A stretch of DNA of 8,683 nt, taken from contig NJEF01000086.1 in assembly GCA_002255065.1 (NCBI GenBank), positions 1 to 8,683 on the forward strand. The letters run 5' to 3'. The stretch comes from Desulfurococcales archaeon ex4484_204. GTDB lineage: Archaea; Thermoproteota; Thermoprotei_A; Sulfolobales; NBVN01. The notes under the pieces were generated by a model that did no database searches, was not told the origin of the DNA, and worked only from the letters and a program-made list of their open reading frames with translations. Below are positions 6,384 through 8,683 of this stretch, in pieces. Numbering within the stretch: the first letter of the stretch is position 1; every line of letters begins with the position of its first letter. A program made the position numbers and the translations under genes.

Positions 6384-6401
6384 TTTAATTAATGAACACT
6401 T
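6384..6401 (+). repeat. Shared upstream motif, copy 2 (TTTAATTAATGAACACTT)
   Basis: Second copy of the 18-nt sequence found at 4051-4068, differing at two positions. Here it ends 35 nt before the amidohydrolase ATG and runs into the probable TATA element, a position where a bound protein would block or help transcription factor access. The element before the first carbamoyltransferase (GTTTAATACTTAAA, 3027-3040) keeps only the two ends of this motif. Confidence 0.35.
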
Positions 6402-6409
6402 AAATAATA
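6399..6409 (+). promoter_or_regulatory. Promoter of the amidohydrolase-flavoprotein pair
   Basis: CTTAAATAATA is a TATA-like element whose spacing predicts transcription start near 6430, about 7 nt before the ATG at 6437. TTGGGAAG just before the start codon could be a weak ribosome site on longer transcripts. The downstream gene lies 15 nt after the amidohydrolase, so both are probably transcribed from here. Confidence 0.45.
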
Positions 6410-6436
6410 ATTGCTACATACGGACTTGGGAAGAAT

Positions 6437-7825
6437 ATGCGTGAAAAGGTGGATATTCTAATAAATCAAGCCTTAATAGTTACCATGAATAGGGATAGAG
6501 CAGTTATACCAAGAGGTTACGTAGCTGTAAGGGAAGGTAAGATAGTTGATGTCGGCACAGGAGATGGGTTAAGTAAGTATGTTTCTGAGGAGGTTGTTGA
6601 GGGTGGTGGCACTATAGTGACACCGGGCTTTATATGCGCCCACACCCACCTCTACGGCATACTGCTGAGGGCATCGGTATGGTTTGGGGTCATCGAGCCT
6701 CCAACGGACTTCCAGCAGAATCTCCAGAGGATCTGGTGGGCTGTTGATGAGGCAATGAATTATGAGGATGCCTACGCTAGCGCTTTAATGGGTGCTGCGG
6801 AGTTCGCTAGAACGGGCACCACGATGTTTAAGGACACGTTCTCAGGGCCTAACGCTATCGATGGCGTGCTAGACCGTATAAAGAAGGGTGTGGATGAGGT
6901 AGGTATTAAGGGCTTCATAGCGTTTGAAGCGACCGAGAGGAGGAGTAGGGATGAAGGGTTAAGGGGTTTGAGGGAGAACGAGAGATTCATAAGTAGGTAC
7001 AACAGCGACCCTGACGAGCTCGTTAAGGGGGTCTTCTCGCTGCACGCATCGTTCACCGTTACCGACGACCTCATGGTTAAAACCAAAGAGCTGGCCGATA
7101 AGTATGGCGCAAGGTACACGATGCACGTTGAGGAAGGCCTTATAGACGTATACCACAACATTGAGAGGTACGGTAAGAGACCGTTTGAGAGATTTAGGGA
7201 TGTAGGGTTCCTCTCCCCGAACTTCATAGCAGTCCACGTTGTTCAAGCGATAGATGACGAGCTCGAACTCATTAAACAGCACGACGTTAAGGTAGCTCAC
7301 AACCCTATGAGTAACATGCTTAACGCTGTAGGCGTCCCACCGGTGCCGAAGCTGATAGGTATGGGGGTCACCGTGGGCTTAGGAAACGACGGCTACATAT
7401 TCGACGTCTTCGAGAACATGAGGTCTGCATACCTACTACATAAAGTACACCTCAAGGACCCCAGGGCTATGCCGCCGCTTAAGGTTGTAGAGATGGCGAC
7501 AATAGATGCTGCTAAGGTGTTGGGTGTTGATGGCCATACAGGATCCATCGAAGTTGGGAAGGACGCGGATATAACTATAATAAGGCCTGAGTACGTACCC
7601 ACACTCGTAAATGAGGAGACGGTGTACGGACACCTAGTTAACACGTTTAACGGGAGGGATGTATGGGGCGTTCTTGTTAGGGGTAGGTGGGTGACTAAGG
7701 AGAGAAGGCTTGTTAACGTGGATATGGGGAAGGTCATGGAGTACGTCCACGGCGTTGCGGAGAGGTTGTGGGATAGGATGCTTAAAATGGAGCCTAAATA
7801 TAAAGTTGAGTACCTTAAGTTATAA
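6437..7825 (+). CDS. SsnA-like metal-dependent amidohydrolase (ATZ/TRZ-type deaminase family)
   Basis: A 462-residue amidohydrolase-superfamily enzyme, usual length for the SsnA/guanine deaminase/TrzN branch. The split beta-sandwich is seen at 1-63 (with VREGKIVDVG) and 368-420 (GSIEVGKDADITII, then VLVRGRWV). The TIM barrel carries the expected metal ligands: HTH (H69, H71) after TPGFICA, H230 in MHVEE, H267 in AVHVV and D318 in LGNDG. E233 in HVEE sits where deaminases keep the proton-shuttling glutamate. WWAVDEAMNYED, HNPMSNMLNAVG and DVFENMRSAYLLHK resemble SsnA of the bacterial purine/ureide gene cluster. Likely reaction: hydrolytic removal of an amino group from a purine, pyrimidine or related ring; the exact substrate is unknown. 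The gene starts with a clear ATG and is followed 15 nt later by a flavoprotein gene. Cytosolic. Confidence 0.88.
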   Translation: MREKVDILINQALIVTMNRDRAVIPRGYVAVREGKIVDVGTGDGLSKYVSEEVVEGGGTIVTPGFICAHTHLYGILLRASVWFGVIEPPTDFQQNLQRIWWAVDEAMNYEDAYASALMGAAEFARTGTTMFKDTFSGPNAIDGVLDRIKKGVDEVGIKGFIAFEATERRSRDEGLRGLRENERFISRYNSDPDELVKGVFSLHASFTVTDDLMVKTKELADKYGARYTMHVEEGLIDVYHNIERYGKRPFERFRDVGFLSPNFIAVHVVQAIDDELELIKQHDVKVAHNPMSNMLNAVGVPPVPKLIGMGVTVGLGNDGYIFDVFENMRSAYLLHKVHLKDPRAMPPLKVVEMATIDAAKVLGVDGHTGSIEVGKDADITIIRPEYVPTLVNEETVYGHLVNTFNGRDVWGVLVRGRWVTKERRLVNVDMGKVMEYVHGVAERLWDRMLKMEPKYKVEYLKL

Positions 7826-7829
7826 TGTC

Positions 7830-7834
7830 GGTGA
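7830..7834 (+). promoter_or_regulatory. Ribosome-binding site GGTGA of the flavoprotein gene
   Basis: GGTGA lies six bases before ATG 7841 and inside the 15-nt gap after the amidohydrolase stop. It is the best Shine-Dalgarno match in the island and decides the start. The ATG at 7825, overlapping the amidohydrolase stop, is in another frame and ends after 12 codons. A strong internal site fits translation of the second gene of one transcript. Confidence 0.75.
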
Positions 7835-7840
7835 CCCGGT

Positions 7841-8683
7841 ATGGTGGTGGATTTAACCGTTGAGATCGCCGGCCTTAAATTCCGTAATCCCATACTGAAC
7901 TCCGCCTGCCCTATATCGAGAGACGGGCCAGCGATGGAGAGGCTTGCTGAGAACGGTATCGGCGGCCTAGTGAGCAAAACCATTAGCGTCGTAGCAGCTA
8001 AGGTTCCAAGACCCCATATGGGGGTTATTAATAGGGGGTACATATCGCTCCTAGTCCCTCAGTATAGGGATGGTAAGTTAGTGACTAGGTTGACGCGCGT
8101 ACGCGGCGCTATATACGGCTTCCTAAACGCCGAGCTGTGGAGTGACCTACCCCCTGAGAGGTGGTTTGAGAGGGAGTTGCCGTACGCGAGGAGGGTAGCT
8201 GATAGGCACGGGATACCCCTCATAGCTAGCCTCGGGTATAAGGCCCACGAACTTAGGGATTTAGGCCCTAAGGCCGTTAAAGCTGGTGCTCACGCCGTAG
8301 AGTTCTCAACGCATTACCTAGGCTACGACTACAAGCCGGTTATCGAGTCGGCTAAGGCCCTTAAGGAGGTTGTTGACGTACCGGTGTTCCCTAAGTTAAG
8401 CCCCCACATAATGGGGCTGCATGAAATGGTTAAGGAGCTTGAGGCGGTAGGTGTTGACGGTATCGTAGCTATAAACACGTTAGGGCCTACCCTACACATA
8501 GACGTGGAGACTGGCAGGCCGTTAATGGGTGGTCCCAACGGCCATGGATGGCTCTCGGGGCCAGCTCTTAAGCCGCTAGGTGTTGCAATAGTTGCTGAAA
8601 TAGCTAAGGTGACTAAGCTACCAGTAATAGGTGTTGGAGGTATTAGCGAGCCCGAGGACGTGGTAGAGTACGTAATGGTTGGG
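7841..8683 (+). CDS. Dihydroorotate/dihydropyrimidine dehydrogenase-like FMN flavoprotein (partial, runs off right edge)
   Basis: The frame is open from ATG 7841 to the window end, 281 residues. It has the DHOD-type FMN TIM-barrel pattern: NPILNSACP (16-24), GLVSKT (42-47, K46 at an FMN-binding position), GFLNAELW (93-100), PKLSPH (184-189, K185), AINTLGP (210-216, N212), GRPLMGG then WLSGPALKPL (237-246), and GVGGIS (264-269). IDVETGRPLMGG and LSGPALKP are close to PreA/dihydropyrimidine dehydrogenase and class 1 DHODs. The catalytic-loop region, normally NxSCPN, is SFTHY-like in position but reads FSTHYLGYDYKP (155-166): no cysteine and no asparagine. This suggests a substrate other than ordinary dihydroorotate or uracil, or different chemistry. 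An in-frame stop at 7832-7834 and the GGTGA site fix the start. Its likely partner is the upstream amidohydrolase. Fe-S or NAD-binding parts, if any, lie beyond the window. Confidence 0.85.
   Translation, partial: MVVDLTVEIAGLKFRNPILNSACPISRDGPAMERLAENGIGGLVSKTISVVAAKVPRPHMGVINRGYISLLVPQYRDGKLVTRLTRVRGAIYGFLNAELWSDLPPERWFERELPYARRVADRHGIPLIASLGYKAHELRDLGPKAVKAGAHAVEFSTHYLGYDYKPVIESAKALKEVVDVPVFPKLSPHIMGLHEMVKELEAVGVDGIVAINTLGPTLHIDVETGRPLMGGPNGHGWLSGPALKPLGVAIVAEIAKVTKLPVIGVGGISEPEDVVEYVMVG

Noticed and set aside
6772..7300. Two overlapping minus-strand frames of 151 and 113 codons
   Set aside because: Both are antisense to the amidohydrolase TIM barrel that carries the metal ligands, and neither has a recognisable product.
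7393..8043. Minus-strand open frame of 216 codons
   Set aside because: It overlaps both the amidohydrolase C-terminus and the flavoprotein N-terminus on the other strand, crosses their junction, and its product resembles no family I know. Long antisense frames are common opposite genes with this codon use.
1..8683. CRISPR array, insertion sequence or integration site
   Set aside because: No regularly spaced repeats, transposase or integrase coding sequence, or terminal inverted repeats were seen; base composition and codon use look even across the window.

Overview
The window looks like part of a genome of a thermophilic archaeon, most likely Thermoproteota (Crenarchaeota). Evidence: an archaeal RadA recombinase, an archaeal-type threonyl-tRNA synthetase editing domain, an archaeal A24 preflagellin/prepilin-type peptidase, arginine codons that are mostly AGG/AGA, GTG and TTG start codons, TATA-box-like elements close to start codons (short or absent leaders), and U-rich tracts after genes. 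I cannot resolve the genus.

Left part (1-2902), housekeeping. A minus-strand gene running off the left edge encodes the N-terminal editing domain of threonyl-tRNA synthetase. It is divergent from radA (660-1622). radA is followed after 11 nt by an A24-family membrane aspartyl protease (1634-2362, TTG start), then by a HIT-family nucleotide hydrolase/transferase (2408-2902) with its own TATA element and Shine-Dalgarno site.

Right part (3055-8683), a co-directional catabolic island of five genes. Two are adjacent paralogous carbamoyltransferases: a shortened, diverged copy (3055-4020) and a fuller copy (4145-5209) resembling the knotted YgeW group. Then come a carbamate kinase (5311-6288), an SsnA-like amidohydrolase/deaminase (6437-7825) and a dihydroorotate/dihydropyrimidine dehydrogenase-like flavoprotein (7841 to the right edge, incomplete). 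The last two are 15 nt apart with a strong GGTGA ribosome-binding site and probably form one transcript; the other three have TATA-like elements of their own.

Working model (inference): a nitrogen heterocycle (pyrimidine, purine or hydantoin type) is deaminated by the amidohydrolase and reduced or oxidised by the flavoprotein. A ring-opening step not in this window gives a carbamoyl (ureido) compound. A carbamoyltransferase phosphorolyses it to carbamoyl phosphate, and carbamate kinase converts that to ATP, CO2 and ammonia. The gene set parallels the bacterial ygeW/yqeA/ssnA/ygfK cluster. The most unusual points are the tandem unequal carbamoyltransferases, the flavoprotein's loss of the usual catalytic loop, and an 18-nt AT-rich motif repeated upstream of two of the island's genes.
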